Assembly: GCF_008642295.1 (NCBI RefSeq)
Contig: NZ_CP029190.1
Coordinates: forward strand, 4,013,501-4,077,500
Direction: 5' to 3'
Length of the DNA stretch: 64,000 bases
Source of the DNA: Streptomyces venezuelae
Lineage (GTDB): Bacteria; Actinomycetota; Actinomycetes; Streptomycetales; Streptomycetaceae
Shown: one piece after another, positions 41,979 through 50,235 of the stretch
Position numbering within the stretch: position 1 is the first letter of the stretch
Layout of the letters: every line of letters starts with the position of its first letter
Notes under the pieces: model-generated
Database searches by the model: none
Told to the model about the DNA's origin: nothing
The model's input: only the letters and a program-made list of their open reading frames with translations
Position numbers and translations under genes: made by a program

Positions 41979-43742
41979 CTACTTGGCGTCCGCGTAGCAC
42001 TGCACCACGGCCGTGGTGAACGGGAAGCGGACCGGGGTCTCGCCGAAGGCGATACGTCCGGCCCGGTCCGCGGCGGTGCGGATCGCCTCGGTGACGGCCT
42101 CCGCCTCCTCGGCAGGGCAGTGCACGATCACCTCGTCGTGCTGGAAGAACACCAGCTCGGCGCGGAGCCCGGCGGCTGCCGTGGCCTGGCGCAGGGCCGC
42201 GAGCATCAGCAGGGCCCAGTCGGCGGCACTGCCCTGGACCACGAAATTGCGGGTGAACCGGCCGCGGGCACGGGTGTTGGTGGAGGCGTAGCCGGGGGTC
42301 CACTCGTCCCGGGGCGCGGCCCGGTCGTCGCCGGTGTCCGCACCGGTGTCGGCGCCGGTGTCGGCGCCGGGCCCCGGTTCCTGGGGCAGTCCGGCCTCCT
42401 CGGCCTCCGTCGCGCCCACGGCGGGCGGACAGGTGCGGCCCAGCCAGGTCCGTACGAGCCGGCCCTCCTCGCCCGCGCGGGCGGCCTCGTCCACATAGGC
42501 GACGGCGCGCGGGAAGCGGCGGCGCAGGGCGGCGAGGTTCTTCAGGCCGTCACCGGAGGTCTGGCCGTAGACCGCGCCGAGGACGGCCAGTTTGGCCTGG
42601 TCGCGGTCGCCGGCGAAGCCCTGGCGGGAGATGGACGTGTAGAGGTCCTCCGGGCGCCCGGCCACCTCCATCAGGCCGGGGTCGCGGGAGATGGCGGCGA
42701 GGACCCGTGGCTCCATCTGGTCGGCGTCCGCGACCACCAGCCGCCAGCCGGGGTCGGCGACCACGGCGCGCCGGATGACCTTGGGGATCTGCAGGGCGCC
42801 GCCGCCGTTGGTGACCCAGCGGCCGGTGACGGTGCCGCCGGGGACGTACCCGGGGCGGAAGCGTCCGTCGTGGACCCAGTCCTTGAGCCAGCCCCAGCCG
42901 TGGGCGGTGTAGATCCGGTACAGCTTCTTGTACGCGATGAGCGGTTCGACGGCCGGGTGGTCCAGCTCCTGGAGCTCCCAGCGGCGGGTGGACTTGACCT
43001 TGATGCCGGCCCCGGCGAAGGCCTTGATCACGTCGGCGGGGAGGTCGGGGCGGACGCGGCGGCCGAAGGCGGCGGACACCTGGTCCGCGAGCTCGGCGAG
43101 GCGGCGGGGCTCGCCGCCGCCCGCGTACCGCTCGCCGAGCAGCTCGGTGAGTACGGCGCGGTGGACGTCGGCCCGCCAGGGCAGCCCGGCCCGGTTCATC
43201 TCGGCGGCGATCAGGAAACCGGCGGACTCGGCGGCGGTGAGCAGCTGCATCCGGTCCGGATGGGCGGTGGCCTGGTGGCGGCGCATCTGGTCGGCGTAGA
43301 CGGCGAGGAGGTCGTGGAGGGGGAGCGGGGCGGCGGGCTGCGGGTCGAAGAGGGAGGACTGGGTACCGGGCTCGGCGGAGCGCTGCGGGGGGTCGGGCGG
43401 TACGGGGGTGCCGTTGAGCCGGGCGAGGGCGGCTGCGGCGGAGCGGGGCTGGCCGAGGCGGCCCTCGTGGCCGAGGAGGAGGAGCTCGGCGTCCTCGATG
43501 TCGTAGCAGCGGTCCACGCGGACGCCTGCGGCGAGCAGGCGGGGGTAGACGGCGGCGGTGGACTGCCAGATCCAGCGGGTGTGGGGCGGGGCGGCGCGGA
43601 CGGCGGTGGCGGGGTCGGGGGCGGTGATGGGGGTGGTCGCGGGGGTGGTGACGGGGGCGGTGACGGGGGTGGTGACGGGGGCGGCGTGCCAGCGGGCGTT
43701 GCCGTCTTCGGCCAGGGCCCATCGGGTGGCTTGCTCGCTCAT
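41979..43742 (-). CDS. family-A DNA polymerase, PolA-like, without clear exonuclease motif
   Basis: 587 residues, much shorter than PolA (about 900). Polymerase motifs are intact: A VVADADQMEPRVLA, B RDQAKLAVLGAVYGQT, C FFQHDEVIV. The N-terminal 200 residues replace the 5' nuclease and 3'-5' exonuclease domains; I cannot find the DxE exonuclease residues, though databases often call it bifunctional. Low-complexity repeats PVTTPVTAP (about residues 23-45) and ADTGADTG (about 460) are present. ATG 43742 is chosen; a possible -10 CACACT lies 7 nt before it. The role may be lesion repair, but this is not established. Confidence 0.82.
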   Translation of the reverse strand: MSEQATRWALAEDGNARWHAAPVTTPVTAPVTTPATTPITAPDPATAVRAAPPHTRWIWQSTAAVYPRLLAAGVRVDRCYDIEDAELLLLGHEGRLGQPRSAAAALARLNGTPVPPDPPQRSAEPGTQSSLFDPQPAAPLPLHDLLAVYADQMRRHQATAHPDRMQLLTAAESAGFLIAAEMNRAGLPWRADVHRAVLTELLGERYAGGGEPRRLAELADQVSAAFGRRVRPDLPADVIKAFAGAGIKVKSTRRWELQELDHPAVEPLIAYKKLYRIYTAHGWGWLKDWVHDGRFRPGYVPGGTVTGRWVTNGGGALQIPKVIRRAVVADPGWRLVVADADQMEPRVLAAISRDPGLMEVAGRPEDLYTSISRQGFAGDRDQAKLAVLGAVYGQTSGDGLKNLAALRRRFPRAVAYVDEAARAGEEGRLVRTWLGRTCPPAVGATEAEEAGLPQEPGPGADTGADTGADTGDDRAAPRDEWTPGYASTNTRARGRFTRNFVVQGSAADWALLMLAALRQATAAAGLRAELVFFQHDEVIVHCPAEEAEAVTEAIRTAADRAGRIAFGETPVRFPFTTAVVQCYADAK

Positions 43743-44369
43743 GAGTGCGAGTGTGGCAGGCGGGGCGGACATTGCCGGTCCGGCACGCGCCGTACCGCTC
43801 CGCGGGGCCATTTCCCCCACCCCGCCCCTCCCCGACCCCGGGCCACCGCCCGTCCCCGCCCGGGGCTGCGCCCCAGACCCGCCCGGGGGCTGCGCCCCGA
43901 GCCCGTTCGGGGCTGCGCCCGGGTGCCCGCGGGGCGGTGCGGGCTGCGCCCGGCACATGCTTGGGGCTGTGCCCCGGGCCCGTTCAGGGCTGCGCCCCGG
44001 GCCCGTGCTCGTACCCGGGCTCCGCCCGGCAGGCCCGGGGATGTGCCCCGGGGGTGCGCGGGCTTCGCCCGGCACACGCCGGGCTCGGGGCTGTGCCCCA
44101 GGCCGCCGGCCGGTGCTCGAAGCTGTGCCCTGGGCCCGTGCTCGAACCCGGGCTCCGTCCGGCAGCCCCCGGGGCGCGCTGAGAGGCGGAGCCCCGGCCC
44201 GGGGCCCAGCGGGCTCGGGGCTGCGCCCCGGGCCGCCGCCCGGGCCCGCCGGGCTGCGCCCCGGGGCACGCCGACGGGCCGGGCCCGGACCCTGCCGCCG
44301 GGGCTCCGCCCCGCCCGCCCCGGTGGCCCGCCCGCCCCGGCCAGGGGGGGTGCGTGGGAGGGTGGTGGG
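43743..44369. repeat. non-coding tract of about 14 palindromic GGGGCTGCGCCCC-type repeats
   Basis: From about 43861 to 44312 the sequence consists of imperfect units of the form GGGGCTGCGCCCC-GGGCCCG spaced 20-40 bp. The core GGGGC-TGC-GCCCC folds as a hairpin. Spacers are irregular and the units degenerate (GCTGTGCCCC, GCTCCGCCCC, GCTTCGCCC), so this is not a CRISPR array. The open frames across it are low-complexity Pro/Ala/Gly/Arg and not believable genes. Confidence 0.8.
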
Positions 44370-45587
44370 GTGACTTTTGACGTGGCGGAGATTGTTGAGC
44401 GGGCCTGTGGTGCTGCGCTTTATGGCCAGGACGACGCCGGGCTTGACAGCGGCGCCTCGTTGCTCGCCGCCGATCCGGCCGCCTGGAGCGGGGTCGGGCA
44501 GGCTCTGCTCGCGCGCGGGGAGACGTATATACGGCAGGCCTGGGAACGGGGCTGGCAGCCGGCCGATGTGCTGCGGCTGGTCCGGCGGGATCTGGAGGAG
44601 CGGGAGCTGCGGATCACCGGGGATCTGATCGCCGCCGAAGGCCGCCGCTACGCCCGGCTGCCCGCCCGGTGGCCCGAGGTCAAGGGCGAGGTGTGGTGGG
44701 GCGCGGACACCGAGTACGCCGTACAGCTCGCGCAGCGCGAGCGGACCGACCGGTTCACGCTGGCCACCGCCGTCCTCGAGGTGCTGAGGCTGCTGATCCG
44801 GCTGCCCTCGATCGAACCGGTGGGACCGGTCCCGGGCGATCCCGCCGAGGTGCTCGAGGCCGCTCACATCGAGCCCCGCATGCTGGCCCGGATCCGGGCG
44901 CTGCTCGCCAAGGCGGAGGCGACCGGCTACCCCGAGGAGGCGGAGGCGCTCAGCGCCAAGGCGCAGGAGCTGATGGCCCGCCACACCGTGGACGAGGCGC
45001 TGCTGGCCGAGCGCGGCGGGGCGCCGGGGCAGACGCCGGGGGCCTGCCGGATCGGCGTCGAGCCGCCGTACGAGGAGGCCAAGGCGGTGCTGCTCGACGC
45101 GGTGGCCACGGCCAACCGCTGCCGGGCGGTGTGGAACGGCGCGTTCGAGTTCTCCACGGTGGTGGGCTTCGAGAGCGATCTGGAAGCGGTCGAGCTGCTG
45201 TACACCTCGCTGCTGGTGCAGGGCACCGCGGCGATGACGCGGGCGGAGGCCGGCCAGCGAGCCGGCGGACGCAAGCGGACGAAGACGTTCCGTCAGTCCT
45301 TCCTGCTGGCCTACGCCAGCAGGCTGGGCCACCGGCTGGCCGAGACGGCGGAGCACGCGGCGGCCGAGGCGGGCGGGTCGGACAACCTGCCGGCGCTGGT
45401 CGCGCGTGAGGTCGCGGTCGGTGCGCGGGCGGAGGAGATGTTCCCGCAGACCACGACCACCCGGCTGCGCGGGGCCACGGATCACGCGGGCTGGACGGAC
45501 GGCACGGCGGCGGCGGATGCCGCCCAGGTCCGGCACGGCCGTAACCCCGCCCCCCTGTCCGGGCCGGGGCGCCGGCCGTCCCGCTGA
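44370..45587 (+). CDS. DUF2786 domain protein
   Basis: 405 residues, soluble. The DUF2786 part is MLARIRALLAKAEATGYPEEAEALSAKAQELMARHTVDEALL (about residues 170-213), a helical domain seen in many phage and actinobacterial proteins of unknown activity. A longer C-terminal region includes LLDAVATANRCRAVWNG and RKRTKTFRQSFLLAYASRLGHRL. GTG 44370 follows GGGAGGG. The stop codon sits in the loop of the terminator hairpin shared with the converging tatA-like gene. No function can be given. Confidence 0.78.
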   Translation: MTFDVAEIVERACGAALYGQDDAGLDSGASLLAADPAAWSGVGQALLARGETYIRQAWERGWQPADVLRLVRRDLEERELRITGDLIAAEGRRYARLPARWPEVKGEVWWGADTEYAVQLAQRERTDRFTLATAVLEVLRLLIRLPSIEPVGPVPGDPAEVLEAAHIEPRMLARIRALLAKAEATGYPEEAEALSAKAQELMARHTVDEALLAERGGAPGQTPGACRIGVEPPYEEAKAVLLDAVATANRCRAVWNGAFEFSTVVGFESDLEAVELLYTSLLVQGTAAMTRAEAGQRAGGRKRTKTFRQSFLLAYASRLGHRLAETAEHAAAEAGGSDNLPALVAREVAVGARAEEMFPQTTTTRLRGATDHAGWTDGTAAADAAQVRHGRNPAPLSGPGRRPSR

Positions 45588-45603
45588 ACCGGGACGGCCG
45601 GCG
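45570..45603. terminator. bidirectional 14-bp perfect hairpin
   Basis: CGCCGGCCGTCCCG (45570-45583) pairs fully with CGGGACGGCCGGCG (45590-45603) around CTGAAC. It lies exactly between the converging DUF2786 and TatA-like genes, and the DUF2786 stop codon is in the loop. Confidence 0.85.
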
Positions 45604-45795
45604 TCAGGCCGGACGGTCGTCGGAGGCCGGCGGGCGCGGGTTTTCGGTGCGGAGGGCGGCGGTTTCCGCCTTCAGGATCCGCAGGGACTTGCCCAGCCCG
45701 CGTGCCATCTCCGGCAACTTCTTCGAACCGAACACCAGCAGGCAGACGACCAGAAGGACGATCAGATGCCAGGGCTGCATGGCGTTTCTCAGCAT
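45604..45795 (-). CDS. TatA/TatE-family translocase protein
   Basis: 63 residues. MLRNAMQPWHLIVLLVVCLLVFGSKKLPEMARGLGKSLRILKAE has the TatA layout: short N-terminus, one membrane helix, the FG(S/A)KKLP hinge, and an amphipathic helix. TatA oligomers form the channel of the Tat pathway for folded proteins. No tatB or tatC is nearby; Streptomyces often carry extra TatA copies, and this may be one. ATG 45795 was chosen; the inner ATG at 45780 is an alternative. Confidence 0.85.
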   Translation of the reverse strand: MLRNAMQPWHLIVLLVVCLLVFGSKKLPEMARGLGKSLRILKAETAALRTENPRPPASDDRPA

Positions 45796-45850
45796 GCCGT
45801 CTATCGAACCTCTTCGGGCGCTTCGGTACAAATCTGAAGGAATTCTGAAA

Positions 45851-45887
45851 CCGGATATCCGGGTCTATTGGGGTATCCGGATATCCT
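45851..45887. promoter_or_regulatory. duplicated CCGGATATCC palindrome between the tatA-like and FUSC genes
   Basis: CCGGATATCC occurs at 45851-45860 and again at 45878-45887. The core GGATATCC is a perfect palindrome. The second copy overlaps the TATCCT hexamer (45882-45887) that lies 7 nt before the FUSC ATG, so a repressor bound here would block the promoter. Confidence 0.5.
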
Positions 45888-45894
45888 CGACCTC

Positions 45895-47966
45895 ATGAGT
45901 TGGCTTCGGGCCCTGAAGGAGAGCGCCCGATCGGGGATGACCGTCGAGCGGAACCGCCTGGAGCCGCTCCTCGCCGTACGGGCCGCCGCCGGGCTGGCCC
46001 TCGCGATCGGCGGCGGGCTGGTCCTCATGGGCCCGGAGGCCGCCGCCAGTTGCGCCTTCGGGGCCTTCCAGGCCGCCATCGCCACCTTTCAGCGGAGCTG
46101 GCGCCCGCGCCCGGTGCTCGCCCTCGCCTCCGGGCTGACCCTCGCCGCCTCCACCTTCATCGGCTATCTCGTCGGGTCCTCCCACACCGCCGCGTTCCTG
46201 GCGCTGCTCGCCCTCTGGGCCTTCCTGTCCGGGATGGCCTGGGCGGCCGGTCCCACCGCCGGAATCATCGCCTCCGGCAATGTGGCCATCATGCTGGTGA
46301 CCGTCACCCTGCCCAGCTCGGTCGCGCAGGCCGCCGGGCACGCCCTACTGATCGCCGTCGGCGGTGTGGTCCAGGCCGTGCTGATCGTGCTCTTCCCGGT
46401 ACGCCGCTGGGGCGCCCAACGCGACGCGCTCGCCGATGCGCTGGCCGCCGAGGCCGACTACGCCCGCCGGCTGCGCCACGACCCCGAGGCCCCCTTCGAC
46501 CCCGGGCCGCTGATGACCGCCCGGGCCGCCGCCACCGTCACCCCCCGCCAGGCCCGCCGTCGTCCCGCCGAACTGCACGGGGCGCGCGGGCTGGCCGAGC
46601 GGATCCGCCCGGTGCTGGCCTCGCTGGCCGACCCCGCGGTCGGGGCGCCCGCGGAGGGCCCGGCCCGGGACCGGGTGCGGGAACTGCTTGCCGCCGCCGC
46701 GACCGTGCTCGACACCGCGGCCCGGGCGATCCGGCACGGCGAGCCGGTGCGCCCGCCCGGTCCCGCGCTCGCCGTGCTCAAGTCCCCGGACACCGCCGAC
46801 CTGCTGGAGGGTCCGGCCCTGCGGGCGGCGCGGCGGCTCGCGGCCCTGCTGGAGGACGTACTGGAGACCGCGGCCCCCGGCTCCGGCCGCACCGCCGACC
46901 CCGGGGAGTCGAGGCTGCGGCCCACCCTGCCGGCGCTGCTGCCCCTGGTCCTGCGGGCGGTACGGGCGGAACTCCGCCCCGCCTCACCGGTCTTCCGGCA
47001 CGCCGTCCGGGTTTCCGCGGTCGCCCCGGCGGGCTATCTGATCGGGAGCGCACTGCCGTTCGGGCACGCCTACTGGGCGCCGATGGCCTCCGTGATGGTG
47101 ATGCGGCCCGATTTCAGCCAGACCTACTCGCGGGCCGTGGCCCGCTTCGGGGGCACCCTGCTCGGGGTCGCGGCGGCCACCGGGATCGTGCAGCTGGCGC
47201 AGCCCGGGATATATCTGTCGGGGGCGCTCGCGGTGGTCAGTGCGGGTCTGATGTACGCGCTGCTGCGCACCGGGTACGCCGTCTCGCAGGTCTTCGTCTC
47301 CGCCTACGTCGTGTTCCTGCTCGGCATGGGCGGCACCCGCTGGGACCAGACCGTGCCGGACCGGGTGGGCCTCACCCTGGTCGGCGGCCTGCTCGCGATG
47401 ATCGGGTACGCGCTCTACCCGGCCTGGGAGACCCCCCGGCTGCGGACCCGGCTCGCCGACTGGCTCATCGCGGACGGGCGGTACGCGGCAGCCGTCCTCC
47501 GGCAGTACGCCGATCCGGCCGGTGCCCACCGGCCCGATGTGCGCACCGCACTGCTGGCGGCCCGCGACGCCCGGGTGGACTGGCAGGAGGCGCTGGCCCG
47601 GGCGGCCGGCGAACCGGTCCGGCACCGCGGGCTGTCCCGGGCGGCGGCGGACGCCGCGGAGGACGCCCTGGCGGAGCTGGGCCGCACCGCGATGCTGCTG
47701 GAGGCCCACCTCCCCGACCGGGCGCACCCGCCGGTTCCGGCGGCCGGGGAACTGGCGGCGGCCCTGCAGGCGTCCACGGAGGCGGGGGCGAAGGCGGTAC
47801 GGGAGCGCCGGGTGCCGGAGTGGGAGGGGGTGCGGGCCGTGCTGGCGCAGTGGGACCAGGCGGCCGGACCGGACCGGACCGGCCGCCGGTGGCTCCGCTG
47901 CTGCGCAACGGGGCGGAGCTCCTGCTGGACCGCCTGGACGAGGTCTCCGAGGCCCTCCGCCCCTGA
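45895..47966 (+). CDS. FUSC-family membrane protein with apparent 3' frameshift
   Basis: About 690 residues if repaired. Two six-helix membrane blocks (about residues 20-165 and 365-500), each followed by a cytoplasmic helical region, match the FUSC/aromatic acid exporter-like family; substrate unknown. Near the end, frame is lost at three tandem GGACC units (47866-47880). As sequenced, the frame continues into unrelated sequence and then in-frame through the DUF397 gene to 48348. Removing one GGACC restores a plausible C-terminus, LLRNGAELLLDRLDEVSEALRP, ending at 47966. The coordinates assume that repair. Confidence 0.7.
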
Positions 47967-48008
47967 CGGGGCACCGGACCGGGCTCTCTGTGATCAAGGA
48001 ACCACCCC

Positions 48009-48087
48009 GCGTGCACGTGCATCTGCCCATGCAGATGCCTATGAACACAGCTATGATCCGGTGAAGTTGACATCTGCACATCTGCAC
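48009..48087. promoter_or_regulatory. operator-like repeats before the DUF397 gene
   Basis: GCGTGCACGTGCATCTGCCC (48009-48028) contains the palindrome TGCACGTGCA and leads into GCATCTGC-CCAT-GCAGATGC, an 8-bp inverted repeat. Two direct CATCTGCA copies follow at about 48071 and 48079. A -10-like TATGAT is at about 48052. An inverted copy of the 20-mer lies at 49098-49117. Confidence 0.6.
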
Positions 48088-48102
48088 AATCGGGGGCTTC
48101 CT

Positions 48103-48348
48103 GTGGACCACGCGTACAACGGGATGGCAGCTGCAGAACTCGCTTCTATGTACGGTCTGACCTGGCAGAAGAGCAGGCACAGCAACTCGCAGGGATCCTG
48201 CGTGGAGTTCGCCAAACTGCCGGGCGGCGATGTGGCAGTGCGCAACTCGCGCTTCCCGGACGGGCCCGCGCTCGTCTACACGCCGGCCGAGATAGAGGCC
48301 CTGCTGCTCGGCGCGAAGGACGGCGAATTCGACCACCTCATCGGCTGA
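48103..48348 (+). CDS. DUF397 protein, WhiJ-cluster partner
   Basis: 81 residues. TWQKSRHSNSQGSCVEFAKLPGGDVAVRNSRFPDGPALVYTPAEI is the DUF397 signature (W-x-K-S-x-x-S...CVEVA). These small proteins occur in Streptomyces next to XRE-DUF5753 regulators and antagonise or assist them, as in the WhiJ system. GTG 48103 is chosen, since it is where homology begins; the open frame continues upstream into the FUSC gene. Preceded by operator-like repeats. Confidence 0.88.
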   Translation: MDHAYNGMAAAELASMYGLTWQKSRHSNSQGSCVEFAKLPGGDVAVRNSRFPDGPALVYTPAEIEALLLGAKDGEFDHLIG

Positions 48349-48400
48349 CCGCACGATCCGTCAGCTGATCGTCGGCACCACCGATCAAGCCATGCACGTG

Positions 48401-48441
48401 CACTGGCCGGGACCGATCTCAAGGATCGGTCCCGGCCAGTG
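48401..48441. terminator. 18-bp perfect hairpin between converging genes
   Basis: CACTGGCCGGGACCGATC (48401-48418) pairs perfectly with GATCGGTCCCGGCCAGTG (48424-48441), loop TCAAG. It lies between DUF397 and the ATP-binding gene and overlaps a copy of TGCACGTGCA at 48393-48402. Confidence 0.88.
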
Positions 48442-48456
48442 GCATGAATGCGCGGC

Positions 48457-48963
48457 TCAGTCCTGGAGCCGGAACAGCGCCCAGACGACCTTGCCGGTGA
48501 GCCGCCCGGCCAGCGGGTGCCAGCCCCAGTTGTCGCTGTAGGAGTCCACCAGGAAGAGCCCCCGCCCCGACTCCGCGTCGCCGTTCTCGTCCGTCTTCTC
48601 CGGCGAGAAGCAGCCCCCGGGGCTGTCCTCGCTGGGATCGCGCACCGCGCACACCAGCCGGGTGCTCCACCGCATCAGGTGCAGCCGCACCGGCGGCTCC
48701 TGCTCCCCGCCCCGGCCGCCGTCCTCCGGCAGGGCGTGCCGCAGTGCGTTGGTGACGAGTTCGGAGACCACCAGGGCGACGTCGTCGAAGCGCTCATCGA
48801 GGCCCCACTGGCCGAGCGTGGACCTGGTGAACGAGCGGGCGCCGCGCACCGCCTCGTACCGGGCGGGCAGGGCGCAGGAGGCGGACCCGGAGACGGCCGT
48901 GGGGTCGACCGGGGGCAGCCCCTGCCGTAACGGCTCGAGCATGGTCGATCCATTCATCCCCAT
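48457..48963 (-). CDS. HATPase_c anti-sigma-like ATP-binding protein
   Basis: 168 residues. VALVVSELVTNALRHALPEDG is the N box and SGRGLFLVDSYSDNWGWHPLAGR the G1/G2 region of RsbW-like kinases; the tail GKVVWALFRL is typical of the short Streptomyces members. In WhiJ-type clusters such a protein accompanies the XRE and DUF397 genes, with unknown target. ATG 48963 follows GGGAG by 8 nt; a GTG three codons upstream is also possible. Confidence 0.85.
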   Translation of the reverse strand: MGMNGSTMLEPLRQGLPPVDPTAVSGSASCALPARYEAVRGARSFTRSTLGQWGLDERFDDVALVVSELVTNALRHALPEDGGRGGEQEPPVRLHLMRWSTRLVCAVRDPSEDSPGGCFSPEKTDENGDAESGRGLFLVDSYSDNWGWHPLAGRLTGKVVWALFRLQD

Positions 48964-49097
48964 GCGAGGCACTCCCGGGATTCGCGGACGGAGCGGCGGC
49001 TGTGTCCATGAAAGAACTGCGGGGTGGGTCCGGCGCCGGCGCGAAGAGCACGCAGGTGCGCGGGCACCATGCTTCCGAATGCGGAAGCCGGATGCAA

Positions 49098-49117
49098 GGG
49101 CAGATGCACGTGCACGC
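49098..49117 (-). promoter_or_regulatory. 20-bp inverted copy of the DUF397 upstream element
   Basis: The minus strand reads GCGTGCACGTGCATCTGCCC, identical to 48009-48028. It lies in the 341-bp region between the divergent ATP-binding gene and the XRE regulator. The rest of 48964-49304 holds no believable gene; AT-rich TTTTGGTGGCAG near 49228 may mark a promoter. Confidence 0.6.
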
Positions 49118-49304
49118 GCCGGACCTGTCCACTCCCGTGACGGTTCTTGCTCATTTCTTCCTACGCCTGCTTACGGACTTCTTTTCCGAGGCAGCGGATT
49201 CCGTTACAGAACGAGTACGGAGAGATGCGTTTTGGTGGCAGACTGCGGACCTTGGGGCACGGGGGCCCCGCGACGCGCTCATTGCGATGGGGAGGGCAGG
49301 ACTA

Positions 49305-50165
49305 GTGACCGCAGACACCAGCGGTTCTGTGGTGCGCCGCATCCTCCTGGGCTCTCAGCTCAGGAGGCTCCGTGAATCCCGCGGGATCACCCGTGAGGCG
49401 GCCGGCTACTCGATCCGCGCATCCGAATCGAAGATCAGCCGCTTGGAGTTGGGAAGGGTGAGCTTCAAGGCCAGGGACGTGGAGGACCTCCTCACGCTCT
49501 ACGGGGTCACGGACGGCGCCGAGCGCGAGTCGCTCCTCGGCCTGGTCCGCGAGGCCAACGCGGCCGGCTGGTGGCACAGTTACGGCGACGTACTGCCCGG
49601 CTGGTTCCAGACCTACATCGGCCTGGAGGGCGCCGCCTCGCTCATCCGGATCTACGAAGTCCAGTTCATCCACGGTCTGTTGCAGACCGAGGCCTACGCC
49701 CACGCGGTGGTCAGCCGCGGCATGCCCGGGGCCACCCCGGCCGAGATCGACCGCCGGGTCGCACTCCGCCTGGAGCGCCAGAAGGTCCTGGTGTCCGAGA
49801 ACGCCCCGCTCTTCCACGCCGTCCTCGACGAGGCCGCGCTGCGCCGCCCGTACGGCGACCGCGCGGTCATGCGCGGCCAGCTGGAGCACCTCATCGAGAT
49901 CTCCCAGCGGCCCAATGTGCGGCTCCAGGTGATGCCCTTCTCCTTCGGCGGCCATGCCGGCGAGAGCGGCGCCTTCACCCTGCTCCGCTTCCCCGAGTCC
50001 GACCTCCAGGACATCGTCTATCTGGAACAGCTCACCAGCGCCCTCTACCTGGACAAGGACGAGGAAGTGGCGCAGTACGGCCGGGCGATGGAGCGGCTCC
50101 AGCAGGACTGCCCGGACCCGGGCCAGACCCGGGATCTTCTCCGAGGACTGCTCCAACTGTCTTGA
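49305..50165 (+). CDS. XRE-family regulator with DUF5753 domain (WhiJ-like)
   Basis: 286 residues. HTH about 20-75: LGSQLRRLRESRGITREAAGYSIRASESKISRLELGRVSFK. The remainder is DUF5753, with YEVQFIHGLLQTEAYA and IYLEQLTSALYLDKD-type motifs. It is a likely DNA-binding repressor of its own cluster, with DUF397 as partner. GTG 49305 (MTADTSGSVVR) was chosen with GGGGAGGGCAGG 4 nt upstream; the open frame upstream is non-homologous. Confidence 0.9.
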   Translation: MTADTSGSVVRRILLGSQLRRLRESRGITREAAGYSIRASESKISRLELGRVSFKARDVEDLLTLYGVTDGAERESLLGLVREANAAGWWHSYGDVLPGWFQTYIGLEGAASLIRIYEVQFIHGLLQTEAYAHAVVSRGMPGATPAEIDRRVALRLERQKVLVSENAPLFHAVLDEAALRRPYGDRAVMRGQLEHLIEISQRPNVRLQVMPFSFGGHAGESGAFTLLRFPESDLQDIVYLEQLTSALYLDKDEEVAQYGRAMERLQQDCPDPGQTRDLLRGLLQLS

Positions 50166-50235
50166 ACCGCACGTAGTATGACGTCTGTTCAGTCTCGGTG
50201 CAGCGCCCGGGTGCGCGCCTGCAGTAAGGGATGGC

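Noticed and set aside
43861..44312. Possible CRISPR array in the repeat tract
   Set aside because: Units are degenerate, unequally spaced and palindromic GC-rich; no unique spacers of constant length and no cas genes.
49002..49304. N-terminal extension of the XRE regulator by about 100 residues
   Set aside because: Family homology and a strong RBS point to GTG 49305; the extension contains the inverted operator-like repeat.
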